From an uncultured Collinsella sp. (GTDB taxonomy: Bacteria; Actinomycetota; Coriobacteriia; Coriobacteriales; Coriobacteriaceae), in assembly GCA_902479075.1 (NCBI GenBank), contig CABSNK010000005.1, forward strand, positions 1 to 64,000: 64,000 nt of DNA, read 5' to 3'. A program made the position numbers and the translations under genes. Positions 1-9,415 of the stretch are shown here, in pieces. The stretch's first letter is position 1, and every line of letters starts with the position of its first letter. The notes beneath the pieces are model-generated. The model saw only the letters and a program-made list of their open reading frames with translations. It searched no databases and had not been told where the DNA came from.

Positions 1-218
1 CCGGCATCATCGCCGACGAGATGGCCATCGGCGTCATCAACAACAAGACCACGGCCGTCCGCGTGATTCCCGCCATCGGCAAGGGTGTGGGCGACTGCGT
101 CGAGTATGGCGGCCTGTTTGGCCGTGCACCCATCATGCCGGTGAACCCCAACGCCGGCACCGTGCTTGCCCACCGCGGCGGACGCTTCCCGGCACCGCTG
201 AACTCGCTGAAGAACTAG
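1..218 (+). CDS. UPF0210 (PFL/DUF711) family protein, C-terminal end
   Basis: Only the last 71 residues are present; the gene begins before the window and the reading frame is open from base 3. The visible part has the conserved tail of the UPF0210/DUF711 family: a run around INNKTTAVRVIP, then GGLFGRAPIMPV and a final RGGRFPAPLNSLKN. The family is widespread in anaerobes and is structurally related to glycyl-radical enzymes, but its reaction is not established. In many genomes it follows a small ACT-domain gene, which would lie outside this window. The palindromic element at 237-368 starts 18 bases after the stop and may end the transcript. The family call is firm; the function is unknown. 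Confidence 0.85.
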   Translation, partial: GIIADEMAIGVINNKTTAVRVIPAIGKGVGDCVEYGGLFGRAPIMPVNPNAGTVLAHRGGRFPAPLNSLKN

Positions 219-236
219 CTGAGGGGGACTGGCGAG

Positions 237-368
237 GAGCCCCGGGGAGGGCAAATATATAAGGTCGCCTGCTCGGACAGTCCTGACTCGCACGGAGAGC
301 ACATTAAGTGCTCTCCGGCTCGTGCGGAACTCGCGATCGACCTTATATATTTGCCCTCCCCGGGGCTC
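237..368. repeat. Nested palindrome, family E copy 1
   Basis: The outer arms 237-267 and 338-368 are perfect 31-base reverse complements. Inside them a second hairpin has 10-base arms at 293-302 and 308-317 around the loop ATTAA. The core between the arms (GGACAGTCCTG, CACATTAAGTG, GTGCGGAACTC) recurs in reverse orientation at 14827-14969, where the stem sequences differ but still pair. No transposase is attached. It may be a structured RNA or terminator, or a small non-autonomous mobile element. Confidence 0.85.
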
Positions 369-534
369 CCGCACAACGAGACCTCGGTTGGGTTCTATCC
401 CGGTTGCAGTCGCTTCGCTCCTGCACCACTTGGCGGGTGCGGCGGTTTGGCGTTGGATCGGTTCTTTCTGATATATGCTGGTTGCGGCTCTTCTTTTGGG
501 AGGAGTCGCTTTTTTGTTGCTAGGAGGTTGGCCC

Positions 535-1431
535 GTGATTGATGGGGATGCTCGCTCTGAGCTTCTTTCTGCTGATTGGAATGGCGAATGGATGCGTCTG
601 CAAGCTGATCGGCGACGGGCTGATGATCCTTTTGAGTGGGATAAGCGGGCTCGGCATTTTCGTCCGCTGGAGACTGCCCCGTATGCTCGGGATTTTATAA
701 AACTGTTGGCGCTTGAGCCTGGTGAGTCGGTGCTTGATATGGGATGTGGGGCTGGGTCGATTGCTATCCCGCTTGCTCAGGCTGGGCATTCCGTGATTGC
801 TGCCGACTTCTCTCCTGCCATGTTGGGCACCCTTGATGCTGGCATTGAGTACTATGGGCTCGAGGACCTAATTACGCCGCTTGAGCTTGCCTGGGATGAC
901 GATTGGGATCTGGTTGGGCCGGTTGCCAAGGCTGTAGATGTTGCCTTTGCGAGTCGCTCGGTTACTACGAACGACCTGAAGGGGGCACTTGCCAAGCTTG
1001 ATCGAACGGCTCGTCGGCGTTGTGCTGTCACGATGGTCGCCAACTCCAGCCCGCGCTATGACCTGCACTTGATGAATGCCATCGGCGCCTCGGTTACCCG
1101 CAGCAACGGATTTGTATATGCCTTTAACATCCTTATTCAGATGGGCGCGCTGCCGCAGGTCACGTATTTTGAATCGCCCCGCCGCGACACCTTCGATAGT
1201 CTCGAGGCGGGCGTGGCAGACTTTTCTCGCATGCTCGAGCACGGCAACGAGGGCAAGATCGACCGTCTGCGCGACTATATCGCCCACCACATGATCGAAA
1301 ACCCCCATGCCGGCGAGCCGGGATCCAAGGGCGTACCGCAGGGACGCTACATGCTCGACCACATCCGCAAGGTCCGATGGGCGTTTATCGCCTGGGAACC
1401 GGTCTCCGTACCCCGCCCGCAGCCCATCTAA
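535..1431 (+). CDS. Class I SAM-dependent methyltransferase
   Basis: A 298-residue protein with the class I Rossmann methyltransferase signature: motif I LDMGCGAGS at residues 67-75, followed by the acidic AADFS that ends strand 2 and binds the SAM ribose. The substrate cannot be told from sequence; similar proteins methylate small molecules or act in cofactor pathways. I chose the GTG at 535 because AGGAGG lies 7 bases upstream; an in-frame ATG at 475 would add a hydrophobic stretch that lies in the spacer and has no good ribosome site. The gene stands alone between the family E palindrome and the YhbY gene. The methyltransferase call is secure; no finer function is offered. Confidence 0.8.
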   Translation: MIDGDARSELLSADWNGEWMRLQADRRRADDPFEWDKRARHFRPLETAPYARDFIKLLALEPGESVLDMGCGAGSIAIPLAQAGHSVIAADFSPAMLGTLDAGIEYYGLEDLITPLELAWDDDWDLVGPVAKAVDVAFASRSVTTNDLKGALAKLDRTARRRCAVTMVANSSPRYDLHLMNAIGASVTRSNGFVYAFNILIQMGALPQVTYFESPRRDTFDSLEAGVADFSRMLEHGNEGKIDRLRDYIAHHMIENPHAGEPGSKGVPQGRYMLDHIRKVRWAFIAWEPVSVPRPQPI

Positions 1432-1579
1432 AGCTTGCATCGTCTTCCCACCCGGCATCCGCATTCTTTGCGAACTGGGCAAACGCGCTCCACACCACGC
1501 CGTTCCTGCGCTATCGTGGGACAGCTCACGTAGATTAAGGCCCCATCGCGGGGCGCCCATACATAGAAAGCGAGAACCC

Positions 1580-1879
1580 ATGGCACTGACAGGAGCCCAG
1601 GTCAAGCAGCTTCGCAGCATGGCCCATCACCTCAACCCCGCCATCATCATCGGTAAGTCCGATGTCAACGAGGGCACCGTCGAGCAGACGGTCGCCTACC
1701 TGGAGAAGCACGAGCTCGTTAAGTGCTCCGTGCTGGACGGCTCCAGCCTTTCTGCCCGCGAGGCCGCTGAGGAGCTCGCCGAGCGCTGCCACGCCGACGT
1801 CGTTCAGGTTATCGGACGCAAGTTCTCGCTGTATCGCGAGTCCTCGCGCAAGGATATCGAGAAGATCAAGCTCGTCTAA
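1580..1879 (+). CDS. yhbY: YhbY-family RNA-binding protein (CRM domain)
   Basis: A 99-residue single CRM-domain protein. The N-terminal helix (LTGAQVKQLRSMAHHLNP) and the following IIIGKSDVNEGTV match YhbY, which binds ribosomal RNA precursors and associates with assembling 50S subunits. The usual GKxG loop reads GKSD here, a mild departure. The ATG at 1580 begins the domain directly; the open frame extends to 1307, but that part is low-complexity and not conserved. The ribosome site (GAAAGCGAG) is weak. A clear intrinsic terminator follows at 1908-1940. In many Gram-positive genomes yhbY sits with obg or nadD; here it is isolated. Confidence 0.85.
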   Translation: MALTGAQVKQLRSMAHHLNPAIIIGKSDVNEGTVEQTVAYLEKHELVKCSVLDGSSLSAREAAEELAERCHADVVQVIGRKFSLYRESSRKDIEKIKLV

Positions 1880-1907
1880 AGCCAGCTGGTCATACCGAGC
1901 AAGTCTG

Positions 1908-1940
1908 CGGGCGTCCGAGTGATTCGGGCGCCCGTTTTTT
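1908..1940 (+). terminator. Intrinsic terminator after yhbY
   Basis: A GC-rich hairpin (CGGGCG...CGCCCG, 1908-1934) is followed by six T at 1935-1940. The T run overlaps the last bases of the convergent regulator gene. Confidence 0.85.
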
Positions 1941-4935
1941 ATCGCTCGACAAGCACGCGCTTGAGCCTGCCTTCGACCAAGCGCTCATACAGACGCCTTG
2001 TCTCGGGCTCGGGCACTCCCTGTACCTGCTCTCGCAGGTGGTGCATGTGGCCGCTGTACAGCTCAACGACATCGCGACGTCGTCCCGCCGCGCCGTAAAC
2101 GCGCATGGCGCAGCGAACCATGTCCTCGCGCGCCGTCTCCTGGCGAAGCCCCGATTCCACGAGCCAAATTGCCGATTGCAGGTCATTCTCCTCGAGAGCG
2201 GCATTCGCTCCCCTAATCATGCAGTCGATGTACTTGGATTGCATTATATGGCGCATACGCGTAAAGAACGTGGGATTGCAACCGGTGGGAACATACAGCG
2301 GCCCCGCGTAGAGCTGCTCAACCTTAAGACATAGCTCAACCAGGTGAGGCCCTCTCGCACCCATGCGATTGCCCAGAATCTCACGGCTCAGCTGATCAAA
2401 GAGTCTTACGTCGGTCTTAACATAGTCACTGTTAAGCCCTATGCACTCGTTTTGGATGAGCACGCACGACTTGCCATCCGGCGTTGGACCCAAAGCCGAG
2501 CGCAAGCGCGATACCGTCGAATACAGGTTGTTGCGCGCGGCGTTAAACTCGGCATGGGGCCACAACTCCATGGCGATTGTCTCGCGGTCGACCATGGCGT
2601 CCATACCCAACGCAAGGCGTTCGGCAAGCGTTGCCGCCTTTTTGCGACGCCACATCTTATCCGTGATGGGAAAACCGTCGCGCTCGGCGCGAAACGCGCC
2701 AAACATGCGCATCTCAATATGGCCGATTGTATCGACAGCTTCAACCTCGCCCGCCTGGAATAGGTGCTCACTTTCGCCCTCAAAGTCATCGCGTAGTGAA
2801 TACCGCGACAGCTCGCGCACCGGAAGCTTCTTGCGAATCCTAACGGCAGGCTCGCCCAGACAGTGCATCGCAAGACGCGCAAAAAGCCGATACGATGGGT
2901 CTAAAATCCCCGAGCGATTCATAGACATCCAAGCGGCAAGATCGCTATCGCGGCCCGCAGCGGCCAGGTGCAGCGCCACGACCCAGGCTTCTGAGCCGCC
3001 GACCTGCGTCTTGCTAATATCGAGCAGCTCCGCCTCTTCGCGAACCGATACCAGCGACGTATTGCGCAGATACGCCACACGCTCCAGCAGCAATGCGTTT
3101 TCGCGCATGTACGTAATCGATTCGTCGGCGAGCTTGAGCACCTGAACCGCGCGGAACTTTGCGTTGACCGGCCGCCCCTCCGCCAGCGATTGCCAACCCT
3201 CCAGCAATAACCCAAACAGCTGAATTTGATTGTCGCGAACACGCACCGCAAAGCGGTCGAGCTCGCCAAATGCCACATCGTCGGTCACGGGCAAGCCCGC
3301 GAGCAGGCGCCGCGCTGCCAGCGCCATGCGCAACCAAATGGATGGCGCCTTAAGCCCGCGAATATCGAGTGCCTCGAGTATCTGCGCCATCTTGTCATCG
3401 CGCTCGTCTGGTTTAGTAAACGAGCCGTCGAACAGCTCCACCAGCATATGGTCGGCCTGTACGAGAATCCCCGCGATGTCGAGCTCGCAATCATAGGCTT
3501 TGCATACCTTGAGCTTCGCGAGAACATTGCCGTCTTCCGCTCGCTCGGTTAGGTGGCGCTTGACCTCGATATGCGCGGACAGCATGTCGAGCACCCCGCA
3601 GGATGTCTGTTCTTGCAAAACGGGGTTGGCGGGAAGCCCCAGGTCATTGTCGCCGTAAAAGGCGATAGTAAGCGCCTGGGCTATTTTCCAGGTAGCGGGG
3701 TCAAGCTCACGCGCCGCCTGATCACCCGCACGTTCGATAACGGACGCCATATACCTTGCGAGCTTTGTATTGCACACGCTGACAGCCGCCAGATACACGC
3801 CGAGTGCCTCGGCGGGTGCCGGCTCTTGCTCCTGCTTTTCTGCATCGATCATCGCCGACGCCGCACGACAAATGTCCCCTCCATGCCCGGTCAAGGCAAG
3901 ATCGGCCCCATACTGCCCGGCAAGTTCCAACACCACATGGCGGTCCAAGAACGCATCGGCCAGGTCCATGGCCAAATCACATCGGCCTGCCTTGATCAAA
4001 ATGCGAGCAGCCCGCGATACAAGTTCGGGACGAATCTCGGCAACAAGCTTTCGCAACCTCAGGCGCGCATTGTCCTTATCGCCCAAACATCTAAAGGTGC
4101 GATCAGACGGATCCACGCCAAAAATCGGATAATCGCGCACAAAGATGGACTGGTCGACCATCGAAAGCCTCACGCCGCACGCCTCTAGCTCCGCGATGCC
4201 GCCCTCGCCCATCAGTACCATCAAACAGGCAACGGTAAACAACAGGTTATTCTCGAGCGATGCAAGATCGGCCAGCGCCGCACCGTACACGTTGACGATT
4301 TCGTTCTCGAGCAACCCGGCAACATCGCCCTGTCCATACATTCCCGTCTGCAGGGCCGATACCAGCTCGGGTACGCCTTGCGTGAGCCGATAAAAATCGA
4401 GCGATGTGCTGATTGAGAACGCCGTGGCCCATGACGAATACTCATAGGCGTGCACCTTGAGCATCTGCGCATTGACTTTTACAGAATCGCCCAGCCCGTG
4501 GATAAGCAATCGGTTTGAGGGGCGGCAGGCAATAAAGACCCCTGTCCCCGCAGCACGTAAGCTGCGGATTCGATCGATGAGGTCCTCGGTTTCGTACTGC
4601 TCGAGATTGGGCACGTTGTCGATCGCAACGAGCGAATGAGGTTTGTCCTTAAGCTCATCGGCGACAACCTCGAGCTGCATAAAGAGCTCGCGTCCAATCG
4701 CGCGGTCGGCCTCGATAATCCGAACCGGCCCTCGCGTGGGGTCCGATCTAACCTCCTGCACGTATTGCAGCAACACCGACGTCTTACCAAACCCGTCGGG
4801 CGCGTAGAGCAAAACAATTCCCGCCTTGCGCCCTTTAACGATGAGCTCGTTCATCAAGCGATCGCGCCGCACCATATAGCCGCCGCCCGTCGGCATCAGC
4901 TCGAGATCGTCCGTATTGCCCAGATTGTTTTCCAT
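1939..4935 (-). CDS. Large AAA-type regulator with C-terminal BTAD (SARP-like) domain
   Basis: A 998-residue protein. Near the N terminus is a STAND-like P-loop ATPase: Walker A APDGFGKTS at residues 45-53 and a Walker B-like SLVAIDN at 101-107. A long helical middle follows, probably TPR-like. From about residue 741 an OmpR-type winged helix (MRMFGAFRAERDGFPI, then MWRRKKAATLAERLAL) precedes a bacterial transcriptional activation domain (FNAARNNLYSTVSRLRSALG). This is the layout of AfsR/MalT-like signal-integrating activators, with the DNA-binding part at the C terminus rather than the N terminus. The start has GAGGAG 5 bases upstream. No neighbouring gene identifies its target. Regulator: confident; stimulus and regulon: unknown. 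Confidence 0.8.
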   Translation of the reverse strand: MENNLGNTDDLELMPTGGGYMVRRDRLMNELIVKGRKAGIVLLYAPDGFGKTSVLLQYVQEVRSDPTRGPVRIIEADRAIGRELFMQLEVVADELKDKPHSLVAIDNVPNLEQYETEDLIDRIRSLRAAGTGVFIACRPSNRLLIHGLGDSVKVNAQMLKVHAYEYSSWATAFSISTSLDFYRLTQGVPELVSALQTGMYGQGDVAGLLENEIVNVYGAALADLASLENNLLFTVACLMVLMGEGGIAELEACGVRLSMVDQSIFVRDYPIFGVDPSDRTFRCLGDKDNARLRLRKLVAEIRPELVSRAARILIKAGRCDLAMDLADAFLDRHVVLELAGQYGADLALTGHGGDICRAASAMIDAEKQEQEPAPAEALGVYLAAVSVCNTKLARYMASVIERAGDQAARELDPATWKIAQALTIAFYGDNDLGLPANPVLQEQTSCGVLDMLSAHIEVKRHLTERAEDGNVLAKLKVCKAYDCELDIAGILVQADHMLVELFDGSFTKPDERDDKMAQILEALDIRGLKAPSIWLRMALAARRLLAGLPVTDDVAFGELDRFAVRVRDNQIQLFGLLLEGWQSLAEGRPVNAKFRAVQVLKLADESITYMRENALLLERVAYLRNTSLVSVREEAELLDISKTQVGGSEAWVVALHLAAAGRDSDLAAWMSMNRSGILDPSYRLFARLAMHCLGEPAVRIRKKLPVRELSRYSLRDDFEGESEHLFQAGEVEAVDTIGHIEMRMFGAFRAERDGFPITDKMWRRKKAATLAERLALGMDAMVDRETIAMELWPHAEFNAARNNLYSTVSRLRSALGPTPDGKSCVLIQNECIGLNSDYVKTDVRLFDQLSREILGNRMGARGPHLVELCLKVEQLYAGPLYVPTGCNPTFFTRMRHIMQSKYIDCMIRGANAALEENDLQSAIWLVESGLRQETAREDMVRCAMRVYGAAGRRRDVVELYSGHMHHLREQVQGVPEPETRRLYERLVEGRLKRVLVER

Positions 4936-5326
4936 ACCTGCTCCTCAACTCGACCATATGGACACCGTAACTGCAGGACCATATGAGCCACCCCGTGAAT
5001 AGCGCGACATAGAGTTTTTTGGTTGTCTGCCGGTACGTGTTTGGCAAGTTTTTGTACAGCGAGGCCCGATGGTAACTTATCCCCCGACCAATAGGTCTTT
5101 GCGCAGGTCAATGCGCTTGCCAGCATGTCCCATCCCATTTGCAGTGTAGCGCAGTCGGCTGTTTTTATTTGAGTTGCGCAACTCGCCTACTCCTCGCTAC
5201 CGCCTGCGACTCTATGGTGGTAAATGTGCATAGAATCTGCTACGGAATGAATCGAATGATTTAGAACCCTCCAGTCAAGCATGTGGCAAGGTTTCCGTCA
5301 TGCATGTACCACGGCCTATGTCCACT
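4936..5326. other. Intergenic region upstream of the BTAD regulator
   Basis: About 390 bases without a convincing gene. The only site recognised is the ribosome site next to 4935. Short open frames (for example 4896-5138 on the minus strand) overlap the regulator start and lack ribosome sites. It presumably holds the regulator's promoter; I could not pick out a clear -35/-10 pair. Confidence 0.4.
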
Positions 5327-5356
5327 AAAAAGGCCCCCGCAAAGCGAGGGCCTTTT
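5327..5356 (-). terminator. Intrinsic terminator after nagB
   Basis: A hairpin with arms AAAAGGCCC and GGGCCTTTT, 30 bases beyond the nagB stop. The arm ends supply the U run in either direction. Confidence 0.8.
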
Positions 5357-5385
5357 GAAAAGCTCTGTAAGATCGCTTGGTCGCG

Positions 5386-6114
5386 TTACTCGCAGAGAGA
5401 AAGAGCGGCCTCATCAGCAACGACGACGCAGTTGGTGTGCAGCTGCAGGATCGAAGCCGGGCACTTGGGCGTAACCGGACCATAGCACATATCGTGCACG
5501 GCCTGAGCCTTGGCCTCGCCGTTGGCGACAACCAGGATCATGCGGGCATACATGATGGTCTGGGTGCCCATGGTGTAAGCCTGACGGGGCACATCATCGA
5601 TGCTGTCGAACAGGCGGCTGTTGGCCTGAATGGTGCTCTCGGTGAGGTCGACGCAGTGCGTACCCTTGGAGAAGTGGTCATCGGGCTCATTGAAGCCGAT
5701 GTGACCGTTATTACCAATGCCGAGCAGCTGCAGATCCGGGTAACCGGCGGCAGCGACGATCTTGTCGTACTCGGAGCAGGCAGCGGCGGCATCGGGGTTG
5801 GAGCCATCGGGCACGTGCGTGTTGTTCAGATCGATATTGATGTGATCGAAAAAGTTCTCACGCATAAAGTAGTGATAGCTCTGGGGATCATCGTGCGAAA
5901 GACCACGATACTCGTCCAGGTTATAGGTGCTGACCCCGGCGAAGTCGACGTCGCCCTTCTCGTACCAAGCAGCGAGCTGTTTGTAAGCGCCAATCGGGGT
6001 GGAGCCGGTGGCAAGACCCAACACGCAATCGGGCTTGAGGATAACCTGGGCCGAGATGATATTAGCGGCCTTGCGGCTCATATCCTCGTAGTCTTTAGCT
6101 TTAATAATCTTCAT
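5386..6114 (-). CDS. nagB: Glucosamine-6-phosphate deaminase
   Basis: A 242-residue NagB, the usual length. It converts glucosamine-6-phosphate to fructose-6-phosphate and ammonia, linking amino-sugar use to glycolysis. Visible signatures are the phosphate-binding LATGSTPIG (34-42), the NLDEYRG segment with D67, and GIGNNGHIGFNEP containing H138, the ring-opening histidine. The ATG at 6114 is preceded by AGAAAGGACG; longer readings upstream are unconserved. Near by are the EIIA gene and glmM, which makes glucosamine-1-phosphate, so the region gathers amino-sugar and PTS functions. No nagA is present in the window. Confidence 0.95.
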   Translation of the reverse strand: MKIIKAKDYEDMSRKAANIISAQVILKPDCVLGLATGSTPIGAYKQLAAWYEKGDVDFAGVSTYNLDEYRGLSHDDPQSYHYFMRENFFDHINIDLNNTHVPDGSNPDAAAACSEYDKIVAAAGYPDLQLLGIGNNGHIGFNEPDDHFSKGTHCVDLTESTIQANSRLFDSIDDVPRQAYTMGTQTIMYARMILVVANGEAKAQAVHDMCYGPVTPKCPASILQLHTNCVVVADEAALSLCE

Positions 6115-6312
6115 TACGCGTCCTTTCTCGTACAAGAGAGGCAAGGCTCCCCTTACAAGCACTTGCCCGCGGCCCGCGTCGGCCGCAACCAACGTGTGCG
6201 GCCACCAGGGCGAGGTCGCGTAATGTATGTGTCTCGTGTCTAACCGCGTCGAGGCCCCTGCCCGTCCACGGTGACCCAAAGCTGTTTAGCCTCGGACGTT
6301 TCCCATCTTGCC

Positions 6313-6346
6313 ACGGAGGGCGCTCTCTTTCAAGGGCGCCCTCCGT
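6313..6346 (-). terminator. Hairpin between the EIIA gene and nagB
   Basis: Arms ACGGAGGGCGC and GCGCCCTCCGT form a strong stem just beyond the EIIA stop. There is no T run on either side, so it may be a transcript-end stabiliser rather than a classical terminator. Confidence 0.55.
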
Positions 6347-6386
6347 AAACGTGATTGAATTGTAGGCTAAAAGCCAAAAGCACTAA

Positions 6387-6884
6387 CTAGCGCTCGCGAG
6401 CGACAATAAGCTGGTCCATCTCCTCGACATGCTCTCCAACGGAGCCCTTAATGCTCGAGAACTCAACGGAGTTACACACTAAGATGGGAACCGTCACATC
6501 GTAGCCCTCGGCAGCAATTGCCTCGCGATCGAACTCGATGAGTACATCGCCCTTATGGACGATATCGCCCACCTGCGCATGCACAGTAAAATGCTTACCC
6601 TCGAGCTGAACAGTGTCCAAACCAACGTGGATGAGCACGTCCAGGCCATCGACCGTGTTGAGCGCAACGGCGTGTCCCGTGGGAAAAATAGCCTCGACCT
6701 TGGCGTCTGCCGGCGCAATCACGCGCGTGCCGGTAGGCTGAATCGCCACGCCCTGGCCCAGAAGGCCGGTGGCAAACGTCTGGTCATTGACCTCAGACAA
6801 CGGAATGACATCGCCCGAGATGGGAGCATCCAGCGTAAGGACTCGACCACGCATACCAAAAGACCTTAGGACCTTAGTGAACAT
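6387..6884 (-). CDS. PTS glucose-type EIIA component
   Basis: A 165-residue cytoplasmic EIIA(Glc)-type domain that carries phosphate from HPr to a sugar-specific EIIB. H71 (in FPTGHAVAL) and H86 (in VLIHVGLDTV) correspond to the two active-site histidines; H86 is the phosphorylated one by family analogy. It is a free-standing single domain rather than fused to EIICB. The ATG at 6884 has AGGGGGA 4 bases upstream, better placed than an in-frame TTG at 6905. It may serve nagE- or malX-like permeases elsewhere, and could also act as a regulatory EIIA; the sequence does not decide between them. Confidence 0.88.
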   Translation of the reverse strand: MFTKVLRSFGMRGRVLTLDAPISGDVIPLSEVNDQTFATGLLGQGVAIQPTGTRVIAPADAKVEAIFPTGHAVALNTVDGLDVLIHVGLDTVQLEGKHFTVHAQVGDIVHKGDVLIEFDREAIAAEGYDVTVPILVCNSVEFSSIKGSVGEHVEEMDQLIVARER

Positions 6885-6955
6885 GCTCCCCCTCGGACAT
6901 ACCAATCAATCAAAATAACCTTGTCAGTTTACCACTTGGCACCCGTTTTTGGCCA

Positions 6956-8293
6956 TTAGGGAAGTTCGCGCTTGACAACTTCGACGATATCGTCAACAAC
7001 GCGCTGGGTCAGCTTGTGCGTCTCCGCCTCGGCCATAACGCGAACCAGCGGCTCGGTACCGCTCGGGCGCACCAGAATGCGGCCGCGACCGTTGAGCTCC
7101 TTCTCGGCGGCAGCGACGGCGTCCCAAATGGGCTGGCAATCGTCCAGGCCGGCCTTGTTGTCCGAATGCACGTTGACGAGCACCTGCGGGTACTTCTTCA
7201 TGATGCCGGCAAGGTCGGTGAGGGTGCGGCCGGTGCGCTTGAGCACGGCCAGAAGCTGCAGGGCCGTCACCAAGCCGTCGCCGGTGGTGTTGTGCTCCAG
7301 GAAGATGATGTGGCCGGACTGCTCGCCGCCGATGACGGCGCCGTCCTCGAGCATACGCTCAAGAACATAGCGGTCGCCCACGGCGGTCTGCACCATCTCA
7401 AAGCCCTGCTCCTTCATGGCGATGGAGAAGCCCAGGTTGCACATAACGGTCGAGACGATCTCGGAGTTGGCGAGCTTGCCGCGAGCGGCCAGGTCGGAAC
7501 CGCAGATGGCCAGGATGTAGTCGCCGTCGATCTCGTTACCCTCGCTGTCCACGAACAGCACACGATCGGCGTCGCCGTCGTGGGCCAGACCGATGTCGGC
7601 GTGGGTGCGCAGCACGAGCTCGCGCAGGGGCTCAAGGTGAGTGGAGCCGCACTCGACGTTAATGTCGGTGCCGCAGTAATCGGTGTTGATGGCATGGACC
7701 GTGGCACCCAGGCGCTGCAGCGCGGCGGGCGTGGTCTGGCAGGAAGCACCGTGGCCGCAGTCGACGGCAACGACCAGGCCGTCGAGTTTAAGGCCGTCGA
7801 GGGTGCTGATAGCGTGGTCGACATATGCCTTGCGAGCGTCCTTCATCTTGATGATGTGACCCACGCCGGCACCGGTCGGCAGCGTATCGGCAGCCATGGC
7901 CTCCTCGGACATGACCCAGGCGCTGATCTCTTCCTCGACAGCATCGGGAAGCTTCATGCCCTTGCGGCTAAAGAACTTGATGCCGTTGAACTCCGGCGGA
8001 TTGTGCGAAGCGGAGATGACGATGCCGCCGTCGAGCTCGTTTTGAACGGTGAGGAGTGCCACGGCCGGCGTAGGGATAACGCCGCAGCAGTGCGGACGAC
8101 CGCCCTCGGCCATGATGCCGGCGGTCAGCGCGCTCTCGAGCATGGTGCCCGAAAGACGCGTGTCGCGGCCGATGCAGATATCCGGGCCGAGGAACTTGGT
8201 CGCCGCGCGGCCCAGGCGAAACGCGAGGTCGCACGAGAGGTCGGCGTTGGCGACGCCACGGACGCCATCGGTACCGAAGATGTTCTGGGGCAT
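6956..8293 (-). CDS. glmM: Phosphoglucosamine mutase
   Basis: A 445-residue GlmM, normal length, converting glucosamine-6-phosphate to glucosamine-1-phosphate for UDP-GlcNAc and peptidoglycan synthesis. It opens with the family start FGTDGVRG. The catalytic phosphoserine is S96 in VISASHNPP, the metal-binding loop DGDADR lies in IGLAHDGDADRVLF, and the sugar-binding GGEQSGHI and the C-terminal phosphate-binding RPSGTEPLVRVM are intact. The ATG at 8293 follows GGAAGGAGC. It lies downstream of rplM-rpsI on the same strand, but an intrinsic terminator at 8341-8386 separates them. Confidence 0.96.
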   Translation of the reverse strand: MPQNIFGTDGVRGVANADLSCDLAFRLGRAATKFLGPDICIGRDTRLSGTMLESALTAGIMAEGGRPHCCGVIPTPAVALLTVQNELDGGIVISASHNPPEFNGIKFFSRKGMKLPDAVEEEISAWVMSEEAMAADTLPTGAGVGHIIKMKDARKAYVDHAISTLDGLKLDGLVVAVDCGHGASCQTTPAALQRLGATVHAINTDYCGTDINVECGSTHLEPLRELVLRTHADIGLAHDGDADRVLFVDSEGNEIDGDYILAICGSDLAARGKLANSEIVSTVMCNLGFSIAMKEQGFEMVQTAVGDRYVLERMLEDGAVIGGEQSGHIIFLEHNTTGDGLVTALQLLAVLKRTGRTLTDLAGIMKKYPQVLVNVHSDNKAGLDDCQPIWDAVAAAEKELNGRGRILVRPSGTEPLVRVMAEAETHKLTQRVVDDIVEVVKRELP

Positions 8294-8340
8294 AGGATCG
8301 CTCCTTCCCAAGTGGGCAAAACGCAGTCGCCCACCCTAGT

Positions 8341-8386
8341 CGAAAAAGAAAAGCGGGACCCGCCGAGCAATCGGCAGGCCCCGCTT
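8341..8386 (-). terminator. Intrinsic terminator after rpsI
   Basis: Stem AAGCGGG...CCCGCTT (8351-8386) followed on the minus strand by CTTTTCTTTTTC. Confidence 0.8.
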
Positions 8387-8416
8387 GTACATTGTATCTC
8401 GTAAGGAGATAAAACC

Positions 8417-8812
<396 letters not shown>

Positions 8813-8814
8813 CT

Positions 8815-9258
8815 TTAAGCCTCCAGCTCAATCTTCGTGGGGTTCTGGGCAGCGTGCGGATGCTCGGCACCAGCGTAGACCTTAAGCTTGGTCATCTGGG
8901 CACGGCCGAGGGTGGTCTTGGGCAGCATGCCGCGAACGGCGCGCTCGATGACCTTCTCCGGGTGCTTCTCCATAGCCTGGCGGAAGCTCTCAGCCTTGAG
9001 GCCGCCGTTGTAGCCGCTGTGGCGATAATAGGTCTTCGTGTCGGCCTTGTTACCGGTAAGCTGGACCTTATCGGCGTTGATGACGACAACGAAGTCGCCG
9101 CAGTCGCTGTTGGGCGTGAACTGGGGCTTGTTCTTACCGCGCAGGATCATTGCGATCTGGGTGGCAAGACGGCCCAGGACAGCACCATCGGCGTCGACGA
9201 GAACCCAGTTGCGCTGGACCTCGCCCTGCTTGGCGTAGTGAGTCGATTTCGAAATCAC
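8815..9258 (-). CDS. rplM: 50S ribosomal protein L13
   Basis: A 147-residue L13, an early-assembly protein of the large subunit. VDADGAVLGRLATQIAMILRGK and DFVVVINADKV match the family, as does the later RAVRGMLPKTTLGRAQ. First gene of the rplM-rpsI operon. The 157-base space upstream (9259-9415) presumably carries the promoter and leader; no L13-type autoregulatory structure could be recognised by eye. Confidence 0.97.
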   Translation of the reverse strand: MISKSTHYAKQGEVQRNWVLVDADGAVLGRLATQIAMILRGKNKPQFTPNSDCGDFVVVINADKVQLTGNKADTKTYYRHSGYNGGLKAESFRQAMEKHPEKVIERAVRGMLPKTTLGRAQMTKLKVYAGAEHPHAAQNPTKIELEA

Positions 9259-9415
9259 TTAGACTCCTCCATGTACAGTACGTGTTGTTACAGAGATTCA
9301 CGGGGCTCTGCAAGTAACCCGTCCATATTACCCCGCTCGCCGCCCGAGTCAACAGGTATTTTGGCTCCGACCAGAGTTTCTGCACATGTCATCCATGGGT
9401 CATGACGTCGCGACG

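Noticed and set aside
7016..8404. A 462-residue plus-strand open frame opposite glmM
   Set aside because: glmM is complete and conserved on the other strand; this frame has no start signal.
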